Assembly: GCA_001464505.1 (NCBI GenBank)
Contig: LNEH01000155.1
Location: forward strand, 1-64,000
Direction: 5' to 3'
DNA length: 64,000 bases
DNA from: Verrucomicrobia bacterium Ga0077533
GTDB taxonomy: Bacteria; Verrucomicrobiota; Verrucomicrobiia; Opitutales; Opitutaceae
The translations under genes were made by a program, and so were the position numbers. Shown here piece after piece: positions 6,994-15,659 of the stretch. The notes under the pieces are model-generated. The model worked only from the letters and a program-made list of their open reading frames with translations. It did not search any database and was not told the origin of the DNA. Every line of letters starts with the position of its first letter. Within the stretch, counting starts at the first letter, position 1.

Positions 6994-9900
6994 TCATTGG
7001 TGACCTCCGTCGACGTGCGAGCAGGTGTGGACGTTGCCGCCGTTGTGGTAGATGGCGCGGAATTCGTCGTGATCGTCCGACTGCGCCATCGCGTAGGCCG
7101 GCTCCGCCGGCGGCCCGTCCCCGCCGCCGCCTCCGCCCCGAGCCAGGACTTTCTGCCGCTCGGCGAGGGCTTTTTGGAGGAGGGCCGCGCGCTCGGTGGC
7201 GGCGGCGGCCCGCAGGAGCTTGTCCTCGTCGCGGTCGAAGTAGCGGCGGCCGTCGATCCAAGTCTGGTTGGGCCGCGCCAAGGTCGAGAGCGGATTCGCA
7301 TTCCAAAGGACAAAGTCGGCATCCTTGCCCGGTTCGAGCGAACCCACGCGATCGTCGATCCGCAGCTGTTTCGCCGGGTTGAGGGTGACGAATTTCCAGG
7401 CCTCGGTCGGCGGGACCCCGCCGTATTTGACGGCCTTGGCCGCCTCGGTGTTGAGCCGGCGGGCGAGGTCGTCGCTGTCGGAATTGAAGGACACGACCAC
7501 GCCGGCGGCGTGCATCAGCGCGCCATTGTAGGGAATGGCGTCGATGACCTCGTATTTGAAGGCCCACCAGTCGGAGAACGACGAACCGCCCGCGCCGAGC
7601 CGGGCGATCTCGGGCGCGACCTTGTAGCCCTCGAGGATGTGCTGGAAGGTGGCGACCTTCAGTTGCAACTGCTCGGCCAGCCGGATGAAGGCGAGGATCT
7701 CATCCTGCCGGTAGGAATGGATGTGCACGATGCGCTCGCCGTTCAGGATTTCCAGCGCGGCCTCGAGCCGGAGGTCGCGGCGGGGTGGCAACAGCGTCCG
7801 GCCCTCGCGGTGGGCGGCCCAGGTGCTCCCGTATTCGCGGGCCCGGTTGAAGGTATCGAGCATGATTTCCGGCACGCCCATGCGGCTCATCGGATAACGG
7901 GTGCGCGGGCCGGTGGCGTTGGCGCGCACGACGTTTTCCCCGAGGGCGAACTTCACGCCGGGTTTCGCGCCGGCGAATTTCATTTCCTCGGCCCCCGCGC
8001 CCCACCGGAGCTTGATGACCTGGTTTTGTCCGCCCATCGCGTTGGCGGAGCCGTGCAGGATGTTGGCGGTGGTGAGGCCGCCCGCGAGCTGGCGGTAGAT
8101 GCCGATGTCGGTCGGATCAATGATGTCGGCCACGCGCACCTCGACGGTGACGGAGCTGGCGCCCTCGTTGACGCCGCGGCTCATGGCGGTATGCGAGTGG
8201 CAGTCGATCAGGCCGGCGGTCACGTGCTGGCCGGTCGCATCAATGACCACCGCGCCCGCCGGAGCGGTGAGGTTCCGGCCCACTTTCTCAATTTTCCCGC
8301 GCGTGATCAGGACATCGCCGCCCTCGATAATGCCAGCGGAGCCGCTGGTCCAGATGGTGCCGTTCCTGATCAGAACATGGTCCGGTTGGGCCGGAAGGTT
8401 TTTGCGGCCATAGGCCCCGGCCGGATAGACATCGGTGGTGGCGAGGTGTTTTTCCTCGGCGGCCGGCTTGGCGTTGGCGGCGGGCTCCGGTTTCACGGGC
8501 GCCGTGCGTTGGGCGGTCCAGCGCAGGGCGGTGCCGTCGGGCAGCTCGCCCGTGCCGGTGAGCAAGTCGCCCTTGCCGCCGGCCACAAGGCGCGCCGTGC
8601 CGCCGGTCGCGCTGAAAAGCTCGGCCGGCAGGTAGAGCAGCACGGTGTGCTTGTCGGGCAGGCTCGCGGCGATGTCCCTGTCGCCCGCTTTCGCCTTCAG
8701 GCGGTTCGGCTTGGCGCCATTGATGACGATCTCGCCGGGGCCCTGCGGGCCGCTCCAGGTGAATTTCCACGTGCCGCGCGCGTCCAGCCGCTGCCAGTCT
8801 TCCTGCTCGAAAGGCTCGCCGTCCACCCACAGGAGCTCGATGGCGGCGTCCTCGGATTTAAAGAGGTCGCCGTTCGCCACGACGACGTTGGCCGTCATCC
8901 CCTTTTCCAACGTGCCGTGCGTGGCAGCGACGCCGAGCAAGGCGGCGGGAGTGGTGGTCAGGGCGGCCAGCGCGCGATCGGCAGCGAGCCCGCGGGTCAC
9001 GGTCTTGCGCAGGCGCGGCCAGAACTCGGTCTCCGGTTTTTTCAGTTTCGCGCTGGTGAAGGCAACCGGCACGCCGACCTCGGCGAGACGCGCGGCGTTG
9101 GCGGGCGCCGTCTCCCATTTCTGCAGGTCCTGCAGCGACACCTCGAGCGCCTTGTCCGGCACCTCGACTTCAGGCGCGTCGGGAAAATCCAGCGCCAGCA
9201 CGACGGGGGTCTTCGCCTGGGCGAGCAGGTCGCGCACGCGGTATTCCGTGCCGACGCCCCGCAGGGCGATCCGCAGCTTGAACTCCTCGCCCAATTTCAA
9301 CACGCGCGCCACATCGAGTTCGTCCACCAGCTCAAACATCAGCAGCTGCTCGCCCCGGACCAACGGGCCGAGCGCGGCGAGCGAATCGTTGGTCTCGGGC
9401 CGCTCCCGACCCGCGCCGGACCCGGCGGCGTAGGCCGCCTGCGTGGCGGCATACCATTGCGCGTCGAGCAAGGTCTGGCGCACCAGCGCGACCGCGCCCA
9501 TGAGCGAAGTCGGGTAGGTGCGGTCAAAGAACGAGCCAAACTCAAAGGCGACCTCCTGGGCGGTATCGGGGCGGACGACGCCGGCATTGAAATTCGCGGC
9601 CCCGGTGCTCACCAGCGCGCTGCGGCCCCGGAAGATGCCGCGCGCGGGCGCGGAGTTGACCAGGGCGAAGCCAAGTCCGCGCAATTTTTCCGCCGCCTTG
9701 GGATCGGCGATGAGCGCGCGGGCGGCGGATCGCTCGGGCATGACGCGCGAGTTCCAGCCCGGCGCACCCGGCGGCGGCTCGGCGCGGACCGCCGCCGGTG
9801 GGCCGACGGGCGGGGCGTCGGGTGCGCGCGGCGGGACGGGTTTGAAAGACTCCGGCAGATAGAGCGCCGAGTTGCTCTCGATGAACCCGGCGTAAAGGGT

Positions 9901-10188
9901 GCGGCCGGTGACATCCCACACGCGGGCGTCGGCCGGAGCGATCACACCGGCACCGACCGACTCGATGACGCCGTCGCGCAGCACGAGCGTGCCCTGCTCG
10001 ATGACCTGGCCCGGGGCGGTGACGATGCGGCCGCCCACCAAGGCATGCACGCGCGGGCTGGTCTCACGCAGGCCCTCGACGGGCGCGGAGACGACACGAG
10101 AAGCCGCCGAGGCGGAAACCGGCAAAAGCGAGGCCAGACCAAGCAACAGGGCACCACGCGCAAACGGACCGAGGGGAAGTGATTTCAT
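6994..10188 (-). CDS. secreted tandem amidohydrolase
   Basis: A 1064-aa protein with a clear signal peptide (MKSLPLGPFARGALLLGLAS then VSASAA). The frame extends upstream to a GTG, but the ATG at 10188 gives the proper leader. It holds two amidohydrolase units. The first (~residues 45-520) has lost HxH (FIESNSALYLP). The second (~620-1040) is complete: LIDCHSHT, then VHIHSY and TFQHILEG histidines, SFNSDSDD for the catalytic Asp, and NPAKQLRIDDRVGSLEPGKDAD. It resembles imidazolonepropionase-like or dipeptidase-type members. It probably acts in the periplasm. The paired palindrome at 10328-10381 lies 140 bp upstream and is a likely control site for this gene and the next (5458-6951). Confidence 0.88.
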   Translation of the reverse strand: MKSLPLGPFARGALLLGLASLLPVSASAASRVVSAPVEGLRETSPRVHALVGGRIVTAPGQVIEQGTLVLRDGVIESVGAGVIAPADARVWDVTGRTLYAGFIESNSALYLPESFKPVPPRAPDAPPVGPPAAVRAEPPPGAPGWNSRVMPERSAARALIADPKAAEKLRGLGFALVNSAPARGIFRGRSALVSTGAANFNAGVVRPDTAQEVAFEFGSFFDRTYPTSLMGAVALVRQTLLDAQWYAATQAAYAAGSGAGRERPETNDSLAALGPLVRGEQLLMFELVDELDVARVLKLGEEFKLRIALRGVGTEYRVRDLLAQAKTPVVLALDFPDAPEVEVPDKALEVSLQDLQKWETAPANAARLAEVGVPVAFTSAKLKKPETEFWPRLRKTVTRGLAADRALAALTTTPAALLGVAATHGTLEKGMTANVVVANGDLFKSEDAAIELLWVDGEPFEQEDWQRLDARGTWKFTWSGPQGPGEIVINGAKPNRLKAKAGDRDIAASLPDKHTVLLYLPAELFSATGGTARLVAGGKGDLLTGTGELPDGTALRWTAQRTAPVKPEPAANAKPAAEEKHLATTDVYPAGAYGRKNLPAQPDHVLIRNGTIWTSGSAGIIEGGDVLITRGKIEKVGRNLTAPAGAVVIDATGQHVTAGLIDCHSHTAMSRGVNEGASSVTVEVRVADIIDPTDIGIYRQLAGGLTTANILHGSANAMGGQNQVIKLRWGAGAEEMKFAGAKPGVKFALGENVVRANATGPRTRYPMSRMGVPEIMLDTFNRAREYGSTWAAHREGRTLLPPRRDLRLEAALEILNGERIVHIHSYRQDEILAFIRLAEQLQLKVATFQHILEGYKVAPEIARLGAGGSSFSDWWAFKYEVIDAIPYNGALMHAAGVVVSFNSDSDDLARRLNTEAAKAVKYGGVPPTEAWKFVTLNPAKQLRIDDRVGSLEPGKDADFVLWNANPLSTLARPNQTWIDGRRYFDRDEDKLLRAAAATERAALLQKALAERQKVLARGGGGGGDGPPAEPAYAMAQSDDHDEFRAIYHNGGNVHTCSHVDGGHQ

Positions 10189-10327
10189 AGGGGTAGAAAC
10201 CGGCGGAATTGAAATGCGCAGGTTGGGCAGCCAGCCAAACCGCCGCAATGCCAAAGCCGCAGTCAGCCGATGCATCCCGTCTCCCTGCCGCAGCTGCCGT
10301 CCCAACCCGATGGCCACCCGTGCCTAT

Positions 10328-10381
10328 GTAAACTAATAGTTGACATCAGCGCCCCTCGGTTGATGTCAACCAATAGTTTAC
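10328..10381. promoter_or_regulatory. paired-palindrome operator upstream of amidohydrolase operon
   Basis: Two 21-bp arms, 10328-10348 and 10361-10381, match 19/21 in inverted orientation across a 12-bp GC-rich spacer. Each arm contains its own small palindrome of the form AACTAATAGTT (AACCAATAGTT in the second). On the minus strand TTGACA is embedded in the first arm read, consistent with a promoter overlapped by a repressor. No T-run follows, so it is not a typical terminator of the receptor gene 10425-12584 that precedes it. Confidence 0.65.
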
Positions 10382-10424
10382 TTAATGTCCGGGCCGGACG
10401 GAAAAACGGCGGGCCGGCCGGGCA

Positions 10425-12584
10425 TTAGAAGCGGCAGACGGCGGTCAAACCGATCTGGCGCGGGTCGGCGCGGGTCTCGTAGCGGGTCTCGATGTAATCG
10501 GGATCCTCGTTGCCAAAAAAATAGACGCGCTTGTCGTATTCCCCATCGAGGAGGTTTTTCACCCAGAGCGTGAGCGTCCACCGCTGCCAGGTGTAGCCCG
10601 CGCTGGCGTTGACGACGTGGAACGCCCGCCGCGCCTCGTTCTGGTTGTTCGAATCGAACTGCCGCGCGCGGCCCACGAGATCGGCGTTCGCAAAGAAGCC
10701 CGTCGCGGTGCCGTAGCGTGTCCCGAGCGTGTAACCGTAGTGCGGCGTGTTCGCGAGGTCGCGCCCGCCGCCGATGTTGCCGTTGACGAGCATGAACGGA
10801 TCCAGCGCGGAGCGCAGCAACGCCAGCGAGCCACGCACCGACCAGTCCTTGGTGAGCGCATAGGCCCCAGCAGCCTCGAGGCCGTAGACGTGCGAGCCGT
10901 GGCCGTTGTCGGTGAAGAAACGGTAATTGCCCCCGAAGCCGGCCGAGTCGCGCACCTGCGTGTCCTGCCGCCGCAGGTAGAAGGCGGTGAATTCACCGGT
11001 CAGACGCTGTCCCAGCCAGTGGCCGCGCAGACCGGTCTCACAGTTCCACAGCGTCTCGGTGCCGTAGGTCAGCGGGTCGGCCGTCGGATCGATGCGCGCA
11101 TCGACGTTGATGCCGCCGGCCTTGTAGCCGCGCGTGACGGACACGAAGACGAGCTCGTGCTCACTGACGTCGTGTTCGAGTGCGATCTTGCCGCCGGCGA
11201 GCGTGTCGTGGAACGACGGACGGATGACCACGACCGGATCAAAGGTGCCTGGGCTGGCGCGGAAGCGCGTCTTGGTGCCGTCGCCGTCCAGGTCGATCCG
11301 CTCCAGGCGCAGGCCGGCGACCAACCGCGTGCGCGGCGAAAATTCATGACTGACCTGGCCGAAGAGGGCGGTGTTGGCCGAGTGGTAGGTGGTCTTCAAG
11401 CCGCGGACATTGCCGGGATCCGTGTTGGTGTAGCGCGTGGTCTCGTCGATTGCGGAAAAAAAGGCGCCGAGAGTCCAGCGGTTGATCCAGCCGGCGGTGG
11501 CTGAGGTCTCGGAGTCGAGGCGCAGCTCCTCGTTCACCACCCAGCGCTGGCGGTGCAGATCACTGAAGCCCCGGTAGGAAGCCGCGGTCCAGTCGTCATC
11601 GTAGGCGTAGCGCGAACGGGTGCGGGAGCCACTGGTGACGGTCGTGAAGCGCACACCTTCCCAGCCGCGGTAGGTGCCGCGCAAACTGGCGGCCAGCGAC
11701 TGCTGCGTGTCGGCGCCGGGCTGGTCGCTGAAGGTGTGGCGGCCGTTGTTATCGAGGGCGAACTCGTCGTAGCCATTGGCGTAATCGGCCGCGAGGACGG
11801 CGGCTTCCCAGCGCCAAGTCGTGTTTGGGTTCCAGGTCAGTCGCAACCGCGCCGTGAATTCATCGCGGGCGTTCGTATCGCGGCTGAGCGTGAGGTTGCG
11901 GCGGAAGCCGTCGCTTTGGCTCTGTTGCACCGCGAAGCGCATCATCAGCTCCTCCGATTTTGCCGCCACCAGCGGCCCACCGACGGCGAAGCCACCGGTG
12001 AGGAGCGAGTCCCCGCCGACGGTCAGTTCAGAGCGGCCGGTCCAATAGGGCGTGGGGGCGTGGGTCACGAGCCGCACCACGCCGCCCGCGGCGTTGGCGC
12101 CGAACGCGCCGGCCTGCGGACCGCGCAGCACCTCGATTTGCTGAACATCGAAAGCGCCGCCAATCATGCCGAGACCGGTGAAGTCCAGATCATCGACCAG
12201 AAATCGCACCGCGGCGTCCGGCGTCTCGCCCTCGAACTGGGAATTTTCACCGATGCCGCGAATCTGCAGGTAGCGCGGACGCGAGGTGCCGCCGGTCCAC
12301 GTGAGATTGGGAATCTGGTCGACCAGGTCGCCAAAGTGCCGGACCGCGCCGGCGCGGAGTGCCGCCTCATCATAGACCGTGACGCTGGCCGGAATGCGGG
12401 CGAGCGGCGCGGCCCACAGATCCGCCGTGACGCGCAGGGGTTCGAGCACGACGGTCTCGGAGGTGGAACCCGGTCTGTCCGCCGTAGCCTTGGCGAAGGC
12501 GGAAGGCCGCGCTCCACCTTGGGTCTGGGCGCACAACGGCAGAGACGTGGCCAGGAGGAACAGGATTCTTGTCGGGAGTTGCAT
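10425..12584 (-). CDS. TonB-dependent receptor under TPP control
   Basis: A 719-aa outer-membrane receptor: signal peptide (MQLPTRILFLLATSLPLCAQ), plug domain (~residues 55-170; IPNLTWTGGTS, RYLQIRGIGENSQFEG, IEVLRGPQAGAFGANAAGGVVRL) and a beta-barrel ending in a terminal Phe (IGLTAVCRF). The TPP riboswitch in its leader indicates that it imports thiamine, a thiamine phosphate or a precursor. That is an inference from regulation, since the barrel itself does not show the ligand. Residues ~28-40 (SAFAKATADRP) are encoded by a dispersed repeat (12475-12503) lying in frame between the signal peptide and the plug. There is no adjacent inner-membrane thiamine transporter. Confidence 0.88.
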   Translation of the reverse strand: MQLPTRILFLLATSLPLCAQTQGGARPSAFAKATADRPGSTSETVVLEPLRVTADLWAAPLARIPASVTVYDEAALRAGAVRHFGDLVDQIPNLTWTGGTSRPRYLQIRGIGENSQFEGETPDAAVRFLVDDLDFTGLGMIGGAFDVQQIEVLRGPQAGAFGANAAGGVVRLVTHAPTPYWTGRSELTVGGDSLLTGGFAVGGPLVAAKSEELMMRFAVQQSQSDGFRRNLTLSRDTNARDEFTARLRLTWNPNTTWRWEAAVLAADYANGYDEFALDNNGRHTFSDQPGADTQQSLAASLRGTYRGWEGVRFTTVTSGSRTRSRYAYDDDWTAASYRGFSDLHRQRWVVNEELRLDSETSATAGWINRWTLGAFFSAIDETTRYTNTDPGNVRGLKTTYHSANTALFGQVSHEFSPRTRLVAGLRLERIDLDGDGTKTRFRASPGTFDPVVVIRPSFHDTLAGGKIALEHDVSEHELVFVSVTRGYKAGGINVDARIDPTADPLTYGTETLWNCETGLRGHWLGQRLTGEFTAFYLRRQDTQVRDSAGFGGNYRFFTDNGHGSHVYGLEAAGAYALTKDWSVRGSLALLRSALDPFMLVNGNIGGGRDLANTPHYGYTLGTRYGTATGFFANADLVGRARQFDSNNQNEARRAFHVVNASAGYTWQRWTLTLWVKNLLDGEYDKRVYFFGNEDPDYIETRYETRADPRQIGLTAVCRF

Positions 12585-12597
12585 TGCGGATAAATGC

Positions 12598-12624
12598 CCG
12601 ACCCAAATCGGACTCCCGGGTCGG
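12598..12624 (-). promoter_or_regulatory. hairpin between riboswitch and receptor start
   Basis: CCGACCC and GGGTCGG form a 7-bp stem with a 13-base loop, 14 bp upstream of the receptor ATG. It probably belongs to the expression platform of the TPP riboswitch. With no long U-run after it, control at translation initiation is more likely than termination. Confidence 0.5.
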
Positions 12625-12653
12625 AATAAGAGGACGGCGGCGTGCGGCCCTGG

Positions 12654-12752
12654 CTTGTTTCCTTCGCCGGTATGATCCGTTTCAGGTTCAAAGGGTCGAA
12701 CGGCCGAGCGCGCCGCAATCTCAGTCCTTCGCGAAGGACACCCCTACGAGCA
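12654..12752 (-). ncRNA. TPP riboswitch (THI box)
   Basis: On the minus strand the conserved blocks appear in order: GTAGGGGTGTCC (12747-12736), ACTGAGA (12725-12719), ACCCTTTGAACCTG (12696-12683), then GGATCATACCGGCGAAGGAA. These match the THI-box consensus for both the pyrimidine-sensing (CUGAGA) and pyrophosphate-sensing arms. A short GC-rich insert lies between CTGAGA and ACCC, as is common. It precedes the TonB receptor and should repress it when thiamine pyrophosphate is abundant. Confidence 0.93.
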
Positions 12753-12822
12753 CACGCAGGTTCGGTGGCACTTTGGCCGCCGTCAACCGCACAACGCGTC
12801 ATCTTCGGCCCCAAAAACATGA

Positions 12823-12846
12823 AGGGCGCCCCCTGCGGGACGCCCT
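12823..12846 (-). terminator. hairpin followed by T-run (minus strand)
   Basis: On the minus strand AGGGCG(T)CCC-GCAG-GGG(G)CGCCCT forms a strong stem followed by TCATGTTTTT. It could end transcripts arriving from the radical SAM gene (13147-14331). The 12,851-13,146 stretch beyond it has no ORF or RNA gene I can support and looks like leader and spacer sequence. Confidence 0.5.
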
Positions 12847-13146
12847 GCATGACCTAACACCAAGCAAACCGTAAGAACTACAAACAATGTTTCGTCTATG
12901 AAAACGACGCACTGATGTCGTTAGGATAGACGCGACACTTTCAAAAACGTTGAATCTTTCCGGCGGGAATTTTTGTGAACAAGTATTCGGCAATTTGGCT
13001 GGTGCTTCATCTTGGCCCTTAATTGGTTGCGGGCTAATCGGGTTCCGGTTTCCACGCGCATTCAGTCACGCTGTCTTGTCATAAACTTACGAAATCAGGA
13101 ACCCGCCCCATCCACCCAAAGGCATCCTCTGACCGCCAGCTCTGCC

Positions 13147-14331
13147 CTACAAATGGATCTCCGCCGGCATCACGATGCCGGCGTTTTCTTTCACGGGCGC
13201 CGCCTTCAAGGGATAGCGGAATTGCTTCCCCTCGAAATTGCGGAAGACGACCTCGTCGTCGGTGATTTGCTCTACATAGTCGGGATTGACCGGCACCTTG
13301 CCACCGCCGCCGGGTGCATCGATGACGTATTGCGGGACCGCGTAGCCGGTCGTGTGGCCGCGGAGCGCCCGGATGATCTCGATGCCCTTGCGCACATCCA
13401 CCTTGAAGTGGGCGCCGCCGGTGATCAGGTCCATCTGGTAAATGTAGTAGGGCCGCACGCGCATCCGCAGCAGGCGATGCACGAGCGCCTTCATGACGTC
13501 CGCGTCGTCGTTCACTCCCCTGAGCAGCACGCTCTGGTTGCCGAGCGGCACGCCGGCGAACGACAGGCGTTCACACGCGTCCTTCAGCTCCTGCGTCGCC
13601 TCCTTCGGGTGGTTGACGTGGATGCTCATCCAGACCGGGCCGTGTTTCTTGAAAATCTCCGCGAGTTCCGGCGTGATGCGCTGCGGCAGGAACACCGGAA
13701 TGCGTGAGCCGATGCGGATGAACTCGACGTGCTTGATGGCGCGCAAGCGGCCAAGCAGGTGGTCGAGCTTCTTGTCGGAAAGCAGCAGCGGGTCGCCCCC
13801 CGAAAGGAGCACGTCGCGGATCCCGGGGTGCGCCTCGATGTAGCGGAGCGCCTGCTCGTATTCGGGATGAAAGTTGTAGTCCTGCGCGTTGCTCACGAGG
13901 CGGCTGCGGGTGCAGTAGCGGCAGTAGGCGGCGCAGCGATCAGTCACGAGAAACAGCACGCGGTCGGGATAGCGGTGAATGAGGCCGGGGACGGGCGAGT
14001 GTTCGTCCTCGCCGAGCGAGTCGAGCATCTCACCCGAGGAAACCACCATCTCATCGCCGCGCGGTATGACCTGCTTGCGGATCGGGCAGTGCGGGTCGTG
14101 GCGGTCGATCAGGTTGAAAAAATACGGCGTGATCGCCAGCGCCAGCTTCTCCTTGGCGAAGAGGCAGCCCGCCCGTTCCCCGGGGGTCAGCGTCAGGTGG
14201 CGCTCCAGCTGCTCAAGGGTCGTGAGCCGGTTCTTCAGCTGCCAGGTCCAGTCCTTCCAGTCCGACTCCGGCACGTGCGACCATAGCCCCTGCCCGGCGA
14301 ACCATGTGGAGCGGTCTTCGGTGTAGGGCAT
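13147..14331 (-). CDS. KamA-family radical SAM protein (lysine 2,3-aminomutase type)
   Basis: A 394-aa protein with the radical SAM cluster Cys133-x3-Cys137-x2-Cys140 (CAAYCRYC) following VLFLVTDR, the GGDPLLL SAM-binding segment, and family signatures PRGDEMV, SIHVNHPKE, YYIYQMDL and GKVPVNPDY. These match the lysine 2,3-aminomutase family, PLP- and SAM-dependent enzymes that move an amino group. Length fits the bacterial family (~390-420 aa). A related 2,3-aminomutase substrate, for example in beta-lysine synthesis for osmoprotection, is possible, and the sequence does not settle it. The gene is divergent from carA with only 24 bp between the starts. Confidence 0.88.
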   Translation of the reverse strand: MPYTEDRSTWFAGQGLWSHVPESDWKDWTWQLKNRLTTLEQLERHLTLTPGERAGCLFAKEKLALAITPYFFNLIDRHDPHCPIRKQVIPRGDEMVVSSGEMLDSLGEDEHSPVPGLIHRYPDRVLFLVTDRCAAYCRYCTRSRLVSNAQDYNFHPEYEQALRYIEAHPGIRDVLLSGGDPLLLSDKKLDHLLGRLRAIKHVEFIRIGSRIPVFLPQRITPELAEIFKKHGPVWMSIHVNHPKEATQELKDACERLSFAGVPLGNQSVLLRGVNDDADVMKALVHRLLRMRVRPYYIYQMDLITGGAHFKVDVRKGIEIIRALRGHTTGYAVPQYVIDAPGGGGKVPVNPDYVEQITDDEVVFRNFEGKQFRYPLKAAPVKENAGIVMPAEIHL

Positions 14332-14355
14332 CGGCGGGAAGCAGGAATAGCCGGA

Positions 14356-15582
14356 TTGCTCCTGGTGTCAAATGACGGGATTTCCGCGCGGCCCACGAAA
14401 ACCACTAGACAGACGGGGACGAAACCCGCGATCCTGGCCCTCGAAGATGGCAGTGTGTTCCGCGGTGCCGCGTTTGGCGCCGCCGCCACCATCGCCGGCG
14501 AGTGTGTTTTCAACACCTCGATGACCGGCTATCAGGAAATCATCACCGATCCGTCCTACTTCGGGCAAATCGTGACCATGACGGCGGTGCAGATCGGCAA
14601 CTACGGCATCAACGCCGAGGATGAGGAGCACGCCGGGCCCAAGGCCAGCGGCTTCGTGGTCCGCGAGGTGTCGCCGATCGTCAGCAACTGGCGCAGCACG
14701 ATGTCACTCGACGCCTACCTGAAAAAACACGGCATCCCCGGCATCAGCGAGGTGGACACCCGGGCCATCACCAAAAAACTCCGCGTGGACGGCGCGCTGA
14801 AATGCTGCCTCTCCACCCTGCCGCTCAGCGACCCTGAAGCGGTCGCGCGCGCCAAAGCCTGGCAGGACATGGCCGGCAGCGACTACGTGAAAGACACAAC
14901 CTGCGCCGCGCCCTACCCCTGGCAGGCCGGCGACGCCACGCGGCACAACGCCCAGTATCTCCCGGTCGGCACCTCGCAGGGCGCCACGGTCACGCCGAAA
15001 AGGAAGTTCCGGGTCGCGGCGTTCGACTACGGCGCGAAATACACGATTTTCCGCAAACTCGTCCGCCACGGCTTCGAGGTGCACGTGTTTCCCGCCACGG
15101 CGACGCACGAGCAGGTGCGCGAGTATGGCGTGGACGCCGTGTTCCTCTCCAACGGCCCGGGCGACCCGTCCGCCCTGCCCTACATCCACCAGACCGTGAC
15201 GGGCCTGCTGCCGGACTTCCCGATCTTCGGCATCTGCCTCGGCCACCAGATGCTCACGCACGCGCTGGGCGGCACGACATTCAAACTGAAGTTCGGCCAC
15301 CGCGGCGGCAACCAGCCGGTGAAGAACCTCGAAACCGGCAAGGTCTCGATCACGGCGCAGAACCACGGCTTCGCCACCGACCCCAAGTCGCTCGAGAAGC
15401 GCAGCGCAGTCGTCACTGAGATCAACTTGAACGACCGCACGGTCGAGGGCCTGCGCCACCGGGAGCTGCCGGTGTTCTCCGTGCAGTATCACCCCGAGGC
15501 CGCGCCCGGCCCAAACGACGCCGATCCGCTGTTCAGCGATTTCTACCACTTGGTCGAAAAGCGGAAGGCCGGGAAGATTTAG
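14356..15582 (+). CDS. carA: carbamoyl-phosphate synthase small subunit
   Basis: The glutaminase subunit that supplies ammonia to CarB for carbamoyl phosphate (pyrimidine and arginine synthesis). The N-terminal domain has LALEDGSVFRGAAFG and the CarA motif FNTSMTGYQEIITDPSYFGQ. The class I amidotransferase domain has the nucleophile Cys294 in FGICLGHQ and the His/Glu pair in QYHPEAAPGP. Length is normal. The start is unusual: no ATG precedes the conserved TKPAILALEDG, so the TTG at 14356 or the GTG at 14365 must be used, or a rarer codon such as the ACG just before KPAILA. No carB is visible next to it. Confidence 0.93.
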   Translation: MLLVSNDGISARPTKTTRQTGTKPAILALEDGSVFRGAAFGAAATIAGECVFNTSMTGYQEIITDPSYFGQIVTMTAVQIGNYGINAEDEEHAGPKASGFVVREVSPIVSNWRSTMSLDAYLKKHGIPGISEVDTRAITKKLRVDGALKCCLSTLPLSDPEAVARAKAWQDMAGSDYVKDTTCAAPYPWQAGDATRHNAQYLPVGTSQGATVTPKRKFRVAAFDYGAKYTIFRKLVRHGFEVHVFPATATHEQVREYGVDAVFLSNGPGDPSALPYIHQTVTGLLPDFPIFGICLGHQMLTHALGGTTFKLKFGHRGGNQPVKNLETGKVSITAQNHGFATDPKSLEKRSAVVTEINLNDRTVEGLRHRELPVFSVQYHPEAAPGPNDADPLFSDFYHLVEKRKAGKI

Positions 15583-15593
15583 CCTGTCACTCC

Positions 15594-15643
15594 TGTAGGT
15601 GGCGCGCTTGCGCGCCACGTTGCGAGCAAGCTCGCAACCTACA
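15594..15643. repeat. nested inverted repeat TGTAGGT...ACCTACA
   Basis: Outer arms TGTAGGT and CCTACA enclose two perfect hairpins, GGCGCGC-TTGC-GCGCC and TTGCGAGC-AA-GCTCGCAA. It sits between the convergent ends of carA and kdsB and could stop transcription both ways. Confidence 0.6.
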
Positions 15644-15659
15644 AAATTTGGCGACCGCC

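Noticed and set aside
6997-10182. 1061-codon open frame antisense to the amidohydrolase gene
   Set aside because: The minus strand has the signal peptide and the motifs of a known family over the same interval. The plus frame is low-complexity and stays open because of the high GC codon bias. The same applies to other long antisense frames at 589-2292, 3342-5384, 25680-27521, 47362-49116, 53884-56877 and 58947-60101.
12569-12874. Short ORFs across the TPP riboswitch
   Set aside because: They overlap the conserved riboswitch blocks and have no recognisable protein features.
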